64,000 bases of DNA from Sulfobacillus thermosulfidooxidans (GTDB lineage Bacteria > Bacillota > Sulfobacillia > Sulfobacillales > Sulfobacillaceae): NCBI RefSeq assembly GCF_001280565.1, contig NZ_LGRO01000002.1, forward strand, positions 310,001 to 374,000, written 5' to 3'. The position numbers were made by a program, and so were the translations under genes. Below, piece after piece: positions 56,353 through 64,000 of the stretch (positions are counted from its first letter, which is position 1; the number at the start of each line of letters is the position of its first letter). The notes under the pieces were generated by a model. That model saw nothing but the letters and a program-made list of their open reading frames with translations, ran no database searches and was not told the DNA's origin.

Positions 56353-57048
56353 CCTCTATAATCCCCTTTCAAGAATCAGACAGTGTCTGGGCATCTGCGC
56401 CGCTTTGCGGATTTCATATAGTTCAACATTAAGGCAGAATTGGGCCAAATACTAATCCCACTCAACAAGGTCAAGAATGTCCCAGTTAGCGGATGAAAAA
56501 ACTCCATATGGTAAAAATTCCCATAGAACGAGACCGTGCCTTTATAAAGTCAGTCAGATACGTGAAGTCGAGTCCGAACTCGTTAGAGAGATGCCATTTC
56601 CACCGTATTAACCATCCTTCTGGGACCGGTAAGCCAAAAGTGTTCCATCCATTCCAATGCTGCAGTGACATCGTGATGTCGCAATGCCTGCGCCGGCTTC
56701 CCATAACAACGCGGCCAAGAATGAGAAGATGCTCCTTGCACGCATATACTCACAAGCACTAAGCACTCTATTCGTTGGGCAGAGTGATATATCGAAAAAA
56801 GGATTGAGCGATGTTAAAGTGAGATAGCAGTCGAGTACAAAAAACCGGGATCAGAAGATTTAGCGGAATCGTAGAGCATATGGACATCCCAGCCCATAAG
56901 TCGTCGGGCAATGGCTATAGCGCCAACATCATAATTGTTATCGAACATTTAGCAAATTTTCGGGATGGACTCCATATGCGATAATGCCCGATGATGCGAT
57001 ATGAAGTGGACCATGGTGTGCATCATGATGAGGAGGGAAGTAGAGTAC
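56353..57048. other. Intergenic region without recognised genes
   Basis: About 690 bases. Two overlapping frames (56486-56704 minus, 56493-56762 plus) lack ribosome-binding sites and recognisable domains. No repeats or RNA genes were noticed; the segment may contain gene debris. Confidence 0.4.
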
Positions 57049-57765
57049 ATGTCTCGTCCTAAGGCCATCTTGTTTGATTTGGATAATACCTTATATGATT
57101 TTACCGCGACTTGGACTCAAGCCACCTATCCCCTGGTCCATGACCTCTTACAGACTCACGGCAAACAGGATATTCCGTTGCCCGAATTATGGGGAATTTT
57201 TGAACGCATCAACCGCGTGATTTTCTCCCATGTCGATCATGGCCATCTTCCCGGCCGTTTAGGCCGGCAATTACGGTGGGAACTCCTGGGCGCCGTGCTT
57301 AATATTCCCCTTGATGCTGATGAGATGAACTTGCGTCACCTTGACGCCATGATGTTTTGCGTCCCCTTTGAAGATACCTTTTCAGTCATATCCACCTTGG
57401 CCCAGTCCTATCCGCTCGGCATTGTTACCAATGGGCCCGAGGATCTGTTAAACCGGCGGCTTAAAGCCATAGGCCTCGACTTGTATTTTCCCGACCAGTG
57501 CCGCATTTCCGCCGAGCGTGCCGGATTCTTCAAACCGCATCCCGCCATATTTCAAACGGCCTTAAGCACGTTAGCGGTAGCACCTCAAGACGCCTTATAT
57601 ATTGGGGATTATTGGGAATACGACGTGTTAGGGGCGTACAATGCGCACATTCCTTGTCTATGGTTTAATCCCTACCACCGTCCTTGTCCCGCCCCAGGCA
57701 TAATATTACAAGAAATTTATACGCTCTCCGATCTCCTACATAGTCTGTGGATTCCCTTGCCATAA
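57049..57765 (+). CDS. HAD-family hydrolase
   Basis: A 238-residue haloacid dehalogenase-superfamily phosphatase. Motif I is ILFDLDNTLYDF (nucleophile Asp10, Asp12), motif II is GIVTNGPED, motif III Lys lies in FFKPHPAIF, and motif IV is YIGDYWEYDVLGA. It is YjjG/pyrimidine-nucleotidase-like in outline; the substrate is unknown. The frame is open from 57001, but ATG 57049 (MSRPKAILFDLD) fits the family; AGGAGG lies 12 bases upstream, rather far. The 3' end overlaps the next minus-strand gene by 49 bases. Confidence 0.85.
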   Translation: MSRPKAILFDLDNTLYDFTATWTQATYPLVHDLLQTHGKQDIPLPELWGIFERINRVIFSHVDHGHLPGRLGRQLRWELLGAVLNIPLDADEMNLRHLDAMMFCVPFEDTFSVISTLAQSYPLGIVTNGPEDLLNRRLKAIGLDLYFPDQCRISAERAGFFKPHPAIFQTALSTLAVAPQDALYIGDYWEYDVLGAYNAHIPCLWFNPYHRPCPAPGIILQEIYTLSDLLHSLWIPLP

Positions 57766-57950
57766 GAGGAATTGACAACAATCCAAATCAAAAAGGCGTA
57801 CGTCACAAGGGCCATGATGATATGAGAAAAAATCAACCCTTGGGGTACTTGGCGTCTTCCCAGCACAATCCAGAAAAAAATGATGCCGCCTAAAATCGCG
57901 ACAATCAACAAACTAAAATATCCGTAAAACACAAAGGGATCATATATCAT
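57717..57950 (-). CDS. Small two-helix membrane protein
   Basis: A 77-residue protein with two hydrophobic helices (YGYFSLLIVAILGGIIFFWIVLG and IFSHIIMALVTYAFLIWIVVNS) joined by a short basic loop (RRQVPQG). The ATG at 57950 has GAGGAG seven bases upstream; GTG 57965 in the same frame overlaps that site. Function unknown. Its tail overlaps the HAD gene on the opposite strand. Confidence 0.65.
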   Translation of the reverse strand: MIYDPFVFYGYFSLLIVAILGGIIFFWIVLGRRQVPQGLIFSHIIMALVTYAFLIWIVVNSSYGKGIHRLCRRSESV

Positions 57951-57965
57951 CAACATTCTCCTCAC

Positions 57966-58238
57966 ACAAACGATGACAAACCAAGGAATTTTCCGGCATC
58001 AAGGGACAATTCGAAGTCAAGATTGTTCGTCTCCATTACGGTTGATGATAGCGGCGGCGCAATTCTTGATGTCTTCTATCATTACTCCATGGAGAGTTCG
58101 ATGGATGCACAGACAGGTCTTGGTTTTTGCCAAGAATATCCGGATAACGACGCAGTCCACAGGATAAAGGTCACTATCGCTAAAAGACATGCGTAACCAG
58201 CCACTTGGATGGTAATCGCCGGTTTTGGCGGTTATGGC
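57966..58238. other. Spacer before the insertion-sequence zone
   Basis: Upstream of the small membrane protein gene and outside the left end of the IS256-type element. No gene or clear signal was recognised. Confidence 0.35.
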
Positions 58239-58271
58239 CTAAAATTGCTGTAAAAAGCATTGAGCTTTCGT

Positions 58272-59153
58272 CTACGTAATCATCTGCTCGTTTTCATCAT
58301 TTTCTGCAACTTTTGGTGGATATTCTTTCCTTAGCACCTGAATGGTTGCCCATTCATCCGCATTCATTCCCACAACCCGCCCATGGTGTGTGGCTCGAAT
58401 GACAGTGCCGAAGATGAGCTTTCACGCACTCTTTTCCCTCCAAAATCGCGGAAGGATTTTAGTCCGGCGGCGTTCTTCCTCAAAACAGCGTTCGATACGA
58501 TGCGTTGTCCGCACAATGATCCGATGTCGGACAGGGACTTTGCAATGCACGAGCAAAGCCTCGTGGTCTTCTGCCAGCGATTTGGCGGCGTGGGGAAGTT
58601 CTTGCGTTAAGCGCTTTTGTACTCGATGAGAGGCTTCCAATCCTGCTGCATCATCCACCGCGTCACGGATCGTATAGAGTAGCTGTTTCACGTCGCCCTG
58701 AAAGGCTTCAGGCACTCGACTCAGCACATTGCGGGTTTTATGCGCCCCACACCGAATGCGTATCGCATTCGGCCATTGCCGTTCAATCGCCTTAATCACC
58801 CCTGGAGCGCCGTCGGAGGTAACCGTTAAGGGCGGTTCCAATCCCCGCCGCACTCAATCCCGCAAAAAGTCGCGCCAGGCTTCAAAGCTTTCGGCTTGAC
58901 CCACACTCAAACTCAGCAAGACTTTCTGCCCATTTGGCTAAAACCGCTTCATCGGGGGATCCAGAGCGACGCATCGATTCGTACACAGCATCGAGAAATC
59001 AATAGAGAATGGGAATATGCGCAAGCGATCGGCGTTGAAAAGCTTCGTATTCAGACCACAAGGCATCGGTGACTTCACTGATCGCGGTGCGACTCCATAA
59101 GCGCTCTCCTCTTAAGCCCCCAAATGCTTCTAGACATCCCGGACGTCATGCGA
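58272..59153 (-). pseudogene. IS256-family transposase, C-terminal part (broken)
   Basis: Reads as EAFGGLRGERLWSRTAISEVTDALWSEYEAF.., then FLDAVYESMRR (first catalytic Asp), PNGQKVLLSLSVGQAESFEAWRDFLRD, VTSDGAPGVIKAIERQWP (second Asp), CGAHKTRNVL, RTTHRIERCFEEERRRTKILPRFWREKSA, and KLIFGTVIRA, ending at a TAG at 58272. Stops at 58999-59001, 58854-58856 and 58422-58424 (all TGA) and at least two frameshifts interrupt it. The matching N-terminal part lies beyond the IS3 insertion at 60664-61141. Confidence 0.85.
59149..59153. repeat. Target-site duplication, left copy (TGCGA)
   Basis: TGCGA directly flanks the left end of the IS3 element and is repeated at 60664-60668. Confidence 0.7.
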
Positions 59154-59222
59154 TACAATCCCCCATAGTTACCATCGCGGAAAATTTTGGCATCATTTAC
59201 CTGAGGAAAGGATGGGGATGAC

Positions 59223-59531
59223 ATGAGTGAGTCGAAAACGATTACACCCGAATTGAAAGCCCAGTGCATTCAAGAAGCGCTAGACATCCAGAATGCCGCG
59301 GCGGTGGCGCGTCGGCATGGACTCCCGATTCGGCTGGTACAAAAATGGGTGCAGACCGCGACCCAGCGCGGGACCCCAGAGGAAGCGCGGGCCTTAAAGA
59401 AAGCGCTCCAACAAGCCACCACGGAAAATCACCAATTGAAGCAACTCTTAGGCGAAAAAGATTTAGAAATTGCTATTTTGCAGGATCTTCTAAAAAAAGC
59501 CCCCCGGGCCTCTCTGACCGATGTGAAGTAG
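59223..59531 (+). CDS. IS3-family transposase OrfA
   Basis: A 102-residue DNA-binding protein with a helix-turn-helix (LKAQCIQEALDIQNAAAVARRHGLPIRLVQKWVQ) and a C-terminal leucine-zipper-like helix (LKKALQQATTENHQLKQLLGEKDLEIAILQDLL). Near the end, the run AAAAAAAG (59492-59499) is a -1 slippery site; a shift there joins it to the OrfB frame to give OrfAB transposase, as is known for IS3. Confidence 0.88.
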   Translation: MSESKTITPELKAQCIQEALDIQNAAAVARRHGLPIRLVQKWVQTATQRGTPEEARALKKALQQATTENHQLKQLLGEKDLEIAILQDLLKKAPRASLTDVK

Positions 59532-60471
59532 CTCACCGGTGGATTCGACGAGGATACCCTGCCACCCGCGTCTGTCCGTGGGCTGGAGTGGCCCGGGCGA
59601 CGTATTATGCCTGGCGAGCGCGATTACAGCGTCCGGCGTCATGGACGCCGAAACGGGGAGGAGGTCGACCCCGTCGGGGCTATGTGTGGACATCGAGCGG
59701 CGCCAAAGTGGCCGAAGGACAAGTCCTGGAATGGCTCAGTGAGTTTATTACCGCCGGCGAGGGACAATGTTATGGCTATCGCAAATTGACCACATGGCTC
59801 CGTCGGGAGCACGACCTGATCATCAATAAAAAGACGGTCTATCGCCTCTTGCGAGCCGCTGATCTCTTGCAGGGACAACGCTTGCGGTCGCCCGAAAACC
59901 GGCCGCCTCGCGTCATCGCTGCCAATCGCGTGGTCACGGGCCCCAATCAACTGTGGGAAATGGATTTGAAATACGGATACATCGCGGGCGAAGATCGCTT
60001 TTTTACCTCTGTAGCGTCATTGATGTCTTTGATCGGTCTATCCTCAGCTATCATATTGGATCTCACTGTACCGCTGTTCAGGCGTACCGCGCCTTGCAAG
60101 GCGCGGTACGAAACCGTCAAGCGGATTGGGGGAAGACGGTCCCGGTCATTCGGACCGACAATGGGCCCCAATTTGTGGCCCAAGTGTGGGCCACGGGATG
60201 TCAGGCCTTAGGGATGCAGCATGAACGCATTCCCGTGGCCACTCCGAATAAGAATGCACACATCGAATCGTGGCACAGTGTGCTCGAAGCCGAATGCTGG
60301 CGAAATCAGGTATTTCAGACAGGGGTCGAGGCGTATACGGTAACGACCGAGTGGATCCGGTTTTACAATGAGCGCCGCTTGCATGGGAGTTTGCATGATT
60401 GGGCTCCGGCTCAATATTATGCCCAATACCGCATGGGCACCGCGCCGACGATTCGGGCCGTGCGTTGTTAG
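59500..60471 (+). pseudogene. IS3-family transposase OrfB, frameshifted
   Basis: The integrase-core part. The first frame reads VAHRWIRRGYPATRVCPWAGVARATYYAW..CYGYRKLTTWLRREHDLIINKKTVYRLLRA..NQLWEMDLKYGYIAGEDRFF; the next frame continues YLCSVIDVFDRSILSYHIGSH..IRTDNGPQFVAQVW..HIESWHSVLEAE..RRLHGSLHDWAPAQYYA. All three catalytic acidic residues (DLKYGY, TDNGPQF, ESWH) are present, but the frames join only by a -1 shift at TTTTTT (59999-60004). One missing T would explain it; slippage on TTTTTTA is the alternative. Confidence 0.8.
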
Positions 60472-60663
60472 AGCTCCTGCGCTCTTGTCGACGCATTATG
60501 GCCCGGAGGGCCGAGGGTCCCAAGCGCTGCGAAGCAGCGGCATAGCGGACTCTGGACGCCCGGCCGCTCCGGGCAGTATCCTCCGCGTCGCGAGCGCAGG
60601 AAGCTCCCCGCCCCCATGCTAATGGAAATATATTCCATCTCATCGTTATTGTGAGGGATCCCA

Positions 60664-60668
60664 TGCGA
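60664..60668. repeat. Target-site duplication, right copy (TGCGA)
   Basis: Second copy of the 5-bp TGCGA flanking the IS3 element. Confidence 0.7.
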
Positions 60669-61141
60669 TCAGACGATTTGTCTAGATATTAGGGGTTAAA
60701 CCGCTCTCCTGTTGACGTGGTCAAAGCCGCCTCGATGTCGCGCGTGGACAAACCCCGGGCAGTCCATCTCCACAGCCAGGCGGTCCACGGTTGGGGTTTC
60801 CGTTAACCCCTCTTGGATGGCGGAATGAAAGGGTTCTGGAGTATTCCGGACTGGGGGGACTGCGACGGAAATCTCCCCTTCTGCTGTTTTTATCCGGTGT
60901 GTCCGATAACCATTGCGGTATCCTTGGGCGCCATGGCGCCCATCCCGTTCATCATGCCCGCGTCCTAAGACATCGGTGACTTCTTGTTCTCATAATGCTT
61001 GCACCAGTCGTTGGGCCCCTCATCGTAATAGCTCGCGCGTCACATCTGTTGCATCCGGTGTCAGGCCCTCCGTAAGGAGTTGATGAATGGCTTCTTGAAT
61101 TCGTTGTGATGGGGGTATTCTAGACAGAGAGAGTTTGAGCC
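60664..61141 (-). pseudogene. IS256-family transposase, N-terminal part (broken)
   Basis: Reads from ~61141 as LKLSLSRIPPSQRIQEAIHQLLTEGLTPDATDVTRELLR, GAQRLVQAL, EQEVTDVLGRGHDERDGRHGAQGYRNGYRTHRIKTAEGEISVAVPPVRNTPEPF.., then after a frameshift TARGLSTRDIEAALTTSTGERFN. The EVTDVLGR..GYRNGY pattern is typical of IS256 transposases. TGA codons at 61020-61022 and 60990-60992 and the frameshift disrupt it. Confidence 0.8.
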
Positions 61142-61151
61142 TCCTTAATAG

Positions 61152-61631
61152 GATGTTTCGTCACGGACTATTGTCGCTCAAGCCCTCGCAATTTTACAGC
61201 AGTTTTTAGACATCACCCGTCATGACACTATGTGTCGCTTCAGGACCCCGAGCGGGGAGCAATTCATGGCCATTGGCCGGTGGCGTGGCCACTGTGCCCA
61301 GTGGCTCGCGACGGTGACCGATTAGGCGCGCCCGCGGCACCTCTTGTTGGTGACTCGTCACGGGGCGTATCGAACGACCCCGAGCTTAGGGAAACAGATT
61401 GCCCAACACATTCCGACGATCGCGGTGAATTGAGCTGGAGTGGACCGAGCATTGGCGCAGGGGCCCGCGCCACCGCGCCTGCCGCACCGCCCCCAGCAAA
61501 TGAGGTGGGCGGAAAGCGCCTACGACCGGATGGAATAGGCCACGAATCCGGCATATGAGGATTCTCCAGAGCGTACCGTGCTTGTTCGGACAGCGGAGAT
61601 CTTAACGAGATGGCAAGGCATCCCCCCTTCG
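61152..61631 (+). pseudogene. Unrecognised degenerate reading frame
   Basis: One GC-rich plus-strand frame stays open except for stops at 61323 (TAG), 61431 (TGA) and 61536 (TAG). Between them it reads like protein: VAQALAILQQFLDITRHDTMCRFRTPSGEQFMAIGRWRGHCAQWLATVTD, then ARPRHLLLVTRHGAYRTTPSLGKQIAQHIPTIAVN. The first ~20 codons overlap the IS256 end. It is probably the remains of another transposon gene, but the family was not recognised. Confidence 0.35.
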
Positions 61632-61651
61632 TAACCCAACCCATCGCCGAC

Positions 61652-61682
61652 AAAATCCCCAGGGGCCATCCCTGGGGATTTT
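61652..61682. terminator. Bidirectional hairpin terminator
   Basis: AAAATCCCCAGGG and CCCTGGGGATTTT form a perfect 13-bp stem with a GCCAT loop, with A-run and T-run flanks, so it could stop transcription from either side within the insertion-sequence zone. Confidence 0.75.
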
Positions 61683-61696
61683 GATTTGCTTTGCTG

Positions 61697-61769
61697 TTGA
61701 GGAATTTACCCTGCCGTTTTTGGGGAATTAGCGCTGGCGTTTCTAGGGAATTTACCCTGCCGTTTTTGG
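61697..61769. repeat. Short-repeat array, left (IS21-type end, inverted)
   Basis: GGAATTTACCCTGCCGTTTT plus TGG occurs identically at 61701-61723 and 61747-61769, with a degenerate copy between. The complement (AAAACG..GGGTAAATTCC) matches the unit of the array at 62418-62532, in opposite orientation. It is probably the terminal binding-site array of another IS21-like copy. Confidence 0.65.
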
Positions 61770-61817
61770 CCTGTTTGAATCTCCTCTTCCGCACGTGATG
61801 GGTGAAAGCCGTGGAAT

Positions 61818-62390
61818 TTATCCCGAGGGTCTAGGGGGCACCTGCGTGTAAATCGTATCCGTAAAACCCAATGCGGCCAAAATGGCCGCCACCGACTGGG
61901 TATGAACCGCCGGGACAAAGAGTTGACGGGTCTGGGCATCCAGCGGCACGACAATCAGTCCGCGCAGATGATGTAACACCTCCTGCCCGGTAGGCCGCGC
62001 CAACAGACCGCGAGTCGGCGTGGGAAGGGGCGGGGCCTGCCGGGCCCGACGTTCGATGAGACTGAGCACCAACGCGGCGAGCAAGAGCACATAACCTAAG
62101 GCTTCTACCCGTTCCGGCTTTTGCACATAGAGCGCATCCACAAAGGCCGGGTCTTTTACAAAGCGAAAACGGTGTTCGATGACCGTTTGGCCTTTGTATT
62201 CTTCGAGCAATCGGCGGGCATCAAAGGAGGAGGCCGGCAGATTGGTGATTAAGACAAACGTCGCCGCCCGGTCCTGTGCCGCCTGCACGCGTTGCGCATC
62301 GACTGCCCCAATGGTGGGATGGACCCGGTATACTGTGGTGGTAGCCGGTTCGGGGGCATCGTGGCGGGGACGCCCGCGGGTTGTCAACGA
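61818..62390 (-). pseudogene. IS1634-type transposase, C-terminal fragment
   Basis: About 190 residues: VYRVHPTIGAVDAQRVQAAQDRAATFVLITNLPASSFDARRLLEEYKGQTVIEHRFRFVKDPAFVDALYVQKPERVEALGYVLLLAALVLSLIERRAR, the C-terminal catalytic part of IS1634/DUF4277 transposases. The N-terminal half is missing, cut where the IS21-type repeats begin. The open frame continues to 62477 only by reading through those repeats. Confidence 0.75.
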
Positions 62391-62417
62391 CAGGTTTAAA
62401 ATCCCCAATAAGGACAA

Positions 62418-62532
62418 TTCAATTTCCCCAAAAACGACAGTTGAATTTCCCCAAAACGCCAACGCAATTTCCCGCAAAACGGTAGGGTAAATTCCTCAAA
62501 AACGACCGTTGAATTTCCTCATAATCGACAGG
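62418..62532 (+). repeat. Five tandem 21-24-bp repeats at the IS21 left end
   Basis: Units start at 62418, 62441, 62465, 62488 and 62509, with consensus TGAATTTCCCCAAAACGAC. IS21-family ends carry multiple copies of a short transposase-binding repeat, which explains the array. Confidence 0.7.
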
Positions 62533-62604
62533 ATTATCGGGATGTTATGAGGAACGTATCAAAGGGCCTGTCCCTAGGGCGGGCACTATCCGAATACCGA
62601 GGCG

Positions 62605-63861
62605 ATGCGAGACATGGCGTATTATCTATCCCCCGAGGAGTGTCGCAGGATCATGATGATGCACGAACAGAAGCAGACGATTACGGCGATTCAAGCGGCC
62701 ACCGGTCGCGATCGCAAAACCATTCGTAAAGTGGTCACCGACCAAAAACACGGGCACGACCTGACCCGTCGTACCCGTGAGAGTAAACTCGATCCATACA
62801 AAGAGTATATCGAAGAACGGTGGAACCAGGGGTGTCAGAATGCCGTTGTTCTCTGGGAAGAGGCCCGTGCCCACGGTTACACGGGCAGTCTGAGTTTGAT
62901 CAAACAGCTGGTGCAACCGCTGCGTCCGCAGCGGGGTGTTGAACCGGCTCAACGCTATGAAACGGATCCCGGGGATCAAGCACAATGCGATTGGGCCGAC
63001 TTCGGGGCGTTGGTGTATCCGGACCAACGGCGAAAACTCTACATTTTTATTTATACCATGAGTTTTTCGCGGCGTATGTATGGCGAATTTGTGCACGATC
63101 AGCGCCAAACCACCTTGTTTCGCTGCCTCGAGAACGCGTTTGCGTATTTTGGCTGTGTCCCCACGACGATTTTATCAGATAACATGAAACCGATGGTCAT
63201 TGACCATCCGCGCGGGGGAGAGATCGTCTGGAACCCCCGATTCACGGCTTTTGCCGAATTTCATGGTTTTGGACCGAAAGCCGCCCGGCCTTATCGGGCA
63301 AAAACCAAGGGAAAAGTCGAACGCAGTGTGTTATATGTTCGCCAAAATTTCTGGCCGCGGATCCCTGAGGTCATCACCCTCAAGGAATTAAATGTCCGTG
63401 TCATGGTCTGGGCCCAGGAACGTGATCTGCGCATTCATGGCACCACGTTCGAGCGCCCGACAGATCGCTGGGAGGCCGACGTGGCGGGAGCCCAGCCGTA
63501 TGACCTGACGCGGCTGTGGGCCTTCGGCGAACAGTTTCCCCGTAAAGTGACGCGCGATGCGTTTGTGCACTGGCAAGGGCATCGTTTTGCGGTACCGTGG
63601 ACGGCGGCGGGAACGATGGTGTACGTCAGGCGCTACTCCGAGACCGGTATCGTGATTGGGCAAGAGACGCAAGAGCTCACGCGGTATGCGATTCCCTCGC
63701 GCCCGCATCAGATCGTCGGCACGGAGACATGGCACCAAGACGCCCCACCCGAACGCATTCCGGGTCAACCGATTGCTCGGCGTCGTACGTTACGGACACC
63801 CGAGGAGGATTTGCCCACGATCCGTTCATTAGCCGACTATGCGGAGGTGGTCCCGCAATGA
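62605..63861 (+). CDS. istA: IS21-family transposase IstA
   Basis: A 418-residue transposase with an N-terminal helix-turn-helix (ITAIQAATGRDRKTIRKVV), an integrase-core domain (QCDWADFGALVY with the first Asp, TTILSDNMKPMVI with the second, and GKVERSV with the Glu) and a C-terminal beta-barrel-like part. It appears intact. ATG 62614 is an alternative start. The stop overlaps the istB ATG (ATGA). Confidence 0.92.
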   Translation: MRDMAYYLSPEECRRIMMMHEQKQTITAIQAATGRDRKTIRKVVTDQKHGHDLTRRTRESKLDPYKEYIEERWNQGCQNAVVLWEEARAHGYTGSLSLIKQLVQPLRPQRGVEPAQRYETDPGDQAQCDWADFGALVYPDQRRKLYIFIYTMSFSRRMYGEFVHDQRQTTLFRCLENAFAYFGCVPTTILSDNMKPMVIDHPRGGEIVWNPRFTAFAEFHGFGPKAARPYRAKTKGKVERSVLYVRQNFWPRIPEVITLKELNVRVMVWAQERDLRIHGTTFERPTDRWEADVAGAQPYDLTRLWAFGEQFPRKVTRDAFVHWQGHRFAVPWTAAGTMVYVRRYSETGIVIGQETQELTRYAIPSRPHQIVGTETWHQDAPPERIPGQPIARRRTLRTPEEDLPTIRSLADYAEVVPQ

Positions 63862-64000
63862 CCCGATCGACCCTGACGGTTCCGGTCGATCCTTGCGATG
63901 ACTTGGCCGCCCTCTGCGAACGCCTGAAACTTCCGGAAGTGGGCCGCCTCGCGGCTGCCCGCGCCCAGCAGGCCGCGGCAGAACAGTGGACGTATTCCCA
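63858..64000 (+). CDS. istB: IS21-family helper ATPase IstB, partial
   Basis: The first 47 residues (MTRSTLTVPVDPCDDLAALCERLKLPEVGRLAAARAQQAAAEQWTYS) match the N-terminus of IstB, before the AAA+ ATPase core, which is outside the window. The start overlaps the istA stop by four bases, as is standard in IS21. Confidence 0.85.
   Translation, partial: MTRSTLTVPVDPCDDLAALCERLKLPEVGRLAAARAQQAAAEQWTYS

Larger units (their letters stand above)
59154..60663 (+). mobile_element. IS3-family insertion sequence
   Basis: A 1,510-bp element with imperfect terminal repeats: TACAATCCCCCATAGTTACC at the left and, read inward, TGGGATCCCTCACAATAACG at the right. It is flanked by 5-bp direct repeats TGCGA. It carries orfA and orfB in the usual IS3 layout. 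It inserted into the IS256-type element. The orfB frame is broken at a T-run, so it may be inactive. Confidence 0.8.
58239..61209 (-). mobile_element. Degenerate IS256-family element, interrupted by IS3
   Basis: The ends carry an imperfect inverted repeat: CTAAAATTGCTGTAAAA at 58239-58255 and TTTTACAGCAGTTTTTAG at 61192-61209. Between them lies one minus-strand Mutator/IS256-type transposase broken by frameshifts, five in-frame TGA codons and an IS3 insertion. Without IS3 the element is about 1.46 kb, a normal size for the family. It cannot be active on its own. Confidence 0.75.
62385..64000 (+). mobile_element. IS21-family element, left part
   Basis: An array of terminal repeats followed by istA and the start of istB, running off the window. 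The exact left boundary is not certain; it lies where the IS1634 coding similarity stops, near 62385-62400. The IS21 element appears to have inserted into the IS1634-type gene. Confidence 0.7.

Noticed and set aside
56486-56762. Two overlapping open frames on opposite strands
   Set aside because: Neither has a ribosome-binding site or recognisable domain; both look like chance openings.
61264-61794. 176-codon minus-strand open frame in the IS zone
   Set aside because: It runs through the repeat array and the bidirectional terminator, and is low-complexity Pro/Ser/Ala-rich, a typical GC-rich artefact.
62418-62532. Possible CRISPR-like array of ~22-bp repeats
   Set aside because: The units are directly contiguous with no unique spacers, vary in length, and lie at the end of an IS21 element, where repeated transposase-binding sites are expected. 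No cas genes are present.

Overview
The window looks like a moderately AT/GC-balanced chromosome segment of an endospore-forming, acidophilic Firmicute of the Sulfobacillus type. This is inference. It rests on a sulfide:quinone oxidoreductase-like flavoprotein, a cytochrome bd oxidase operon, a DoxX-family protein, PEP carboxylase plus pyruvate phosphate dikinase, the sporulation genes yqfC/yqfD, and the classical Gram-positive order yqfC-yqfD-phoH-pgpH-ybeY-dgkA-corC-cdd-era-recO-glyQS-ppsR-ppdK-dnaG-rpoD. No rRNA or tRNA genes and no CRISPR array were seen.

Layout. 1-3.7 kb: a truncated EamA-type exporter, an orphan 5-oxoprolinase subunit A (pxpA), an acetamidase/formamidase, two small tandem proteins that appear to be paralogues of one unknown family, and a small membrane protein. 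3.9-6.8 kb: a PQQ-propeller lipoprotein and an SQR-like flavoprotein. 6.8-12.8 kb: cydA-cydB-cydD-cydC on the minus strand. 13-19 kb: a lipid kinase, a HisA-fold protein lacking the catalytic aspartates, folE and ppc. 19.6-23 kb: a TPR protein, a DsrE-like protein behind a possible leader peptide, a DUF2508 protein and asnB. 23.3-41.8 kb: the long conserved minus-strand housekeeping block from yqfC down to rpoD. 42.0-43.5 kb: a plus-strand two-gene unit of a shortened MqnE-like radical SAM protein and an unrecognised partner. 43.6-53.2 kb: a lipoprotein, yqeY, rpsU, a zinc-ribbon protein, rsmE, prmA, dnaJ, grpE, hrcA (with a perfect CIRCE operator), hemW and lepA. dnaK is missing from its usual place between grpE and dnaJ. 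53.4-58 kb: a membrane-anchored protein, a metal-transporter-like protein behind a Fur-type palindrome, a DoxX protein, a diiron ferritin-like protein, a HAD hydrolase and a small membrane protein.

58.2-64 kb is an insertion-sequence graveyard. An IS256-family element (ends recognised at 58239 and 61209) is riddled with stops and is itself interrupted by an IS3-family element with a 5-bp target duplication. It is followed by an unrecognised degenerate reading frame, an IS1634-type transposase fragment flanked by inverted arrays of short repeats, and an apparently intact IS21-family element (istA plus the start of istB) that runs off the window.

Working together: carbon entry at PEP/oxaloacetate (ppc, ppdK and its regulator), a respiratory chain with SQR feeding quinone and a bd oxidase draining it, and a dense translation, replication and heat-shock core. 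Many start codons were revised on the basis of ribosome-binding sites, and these are noted per gene.
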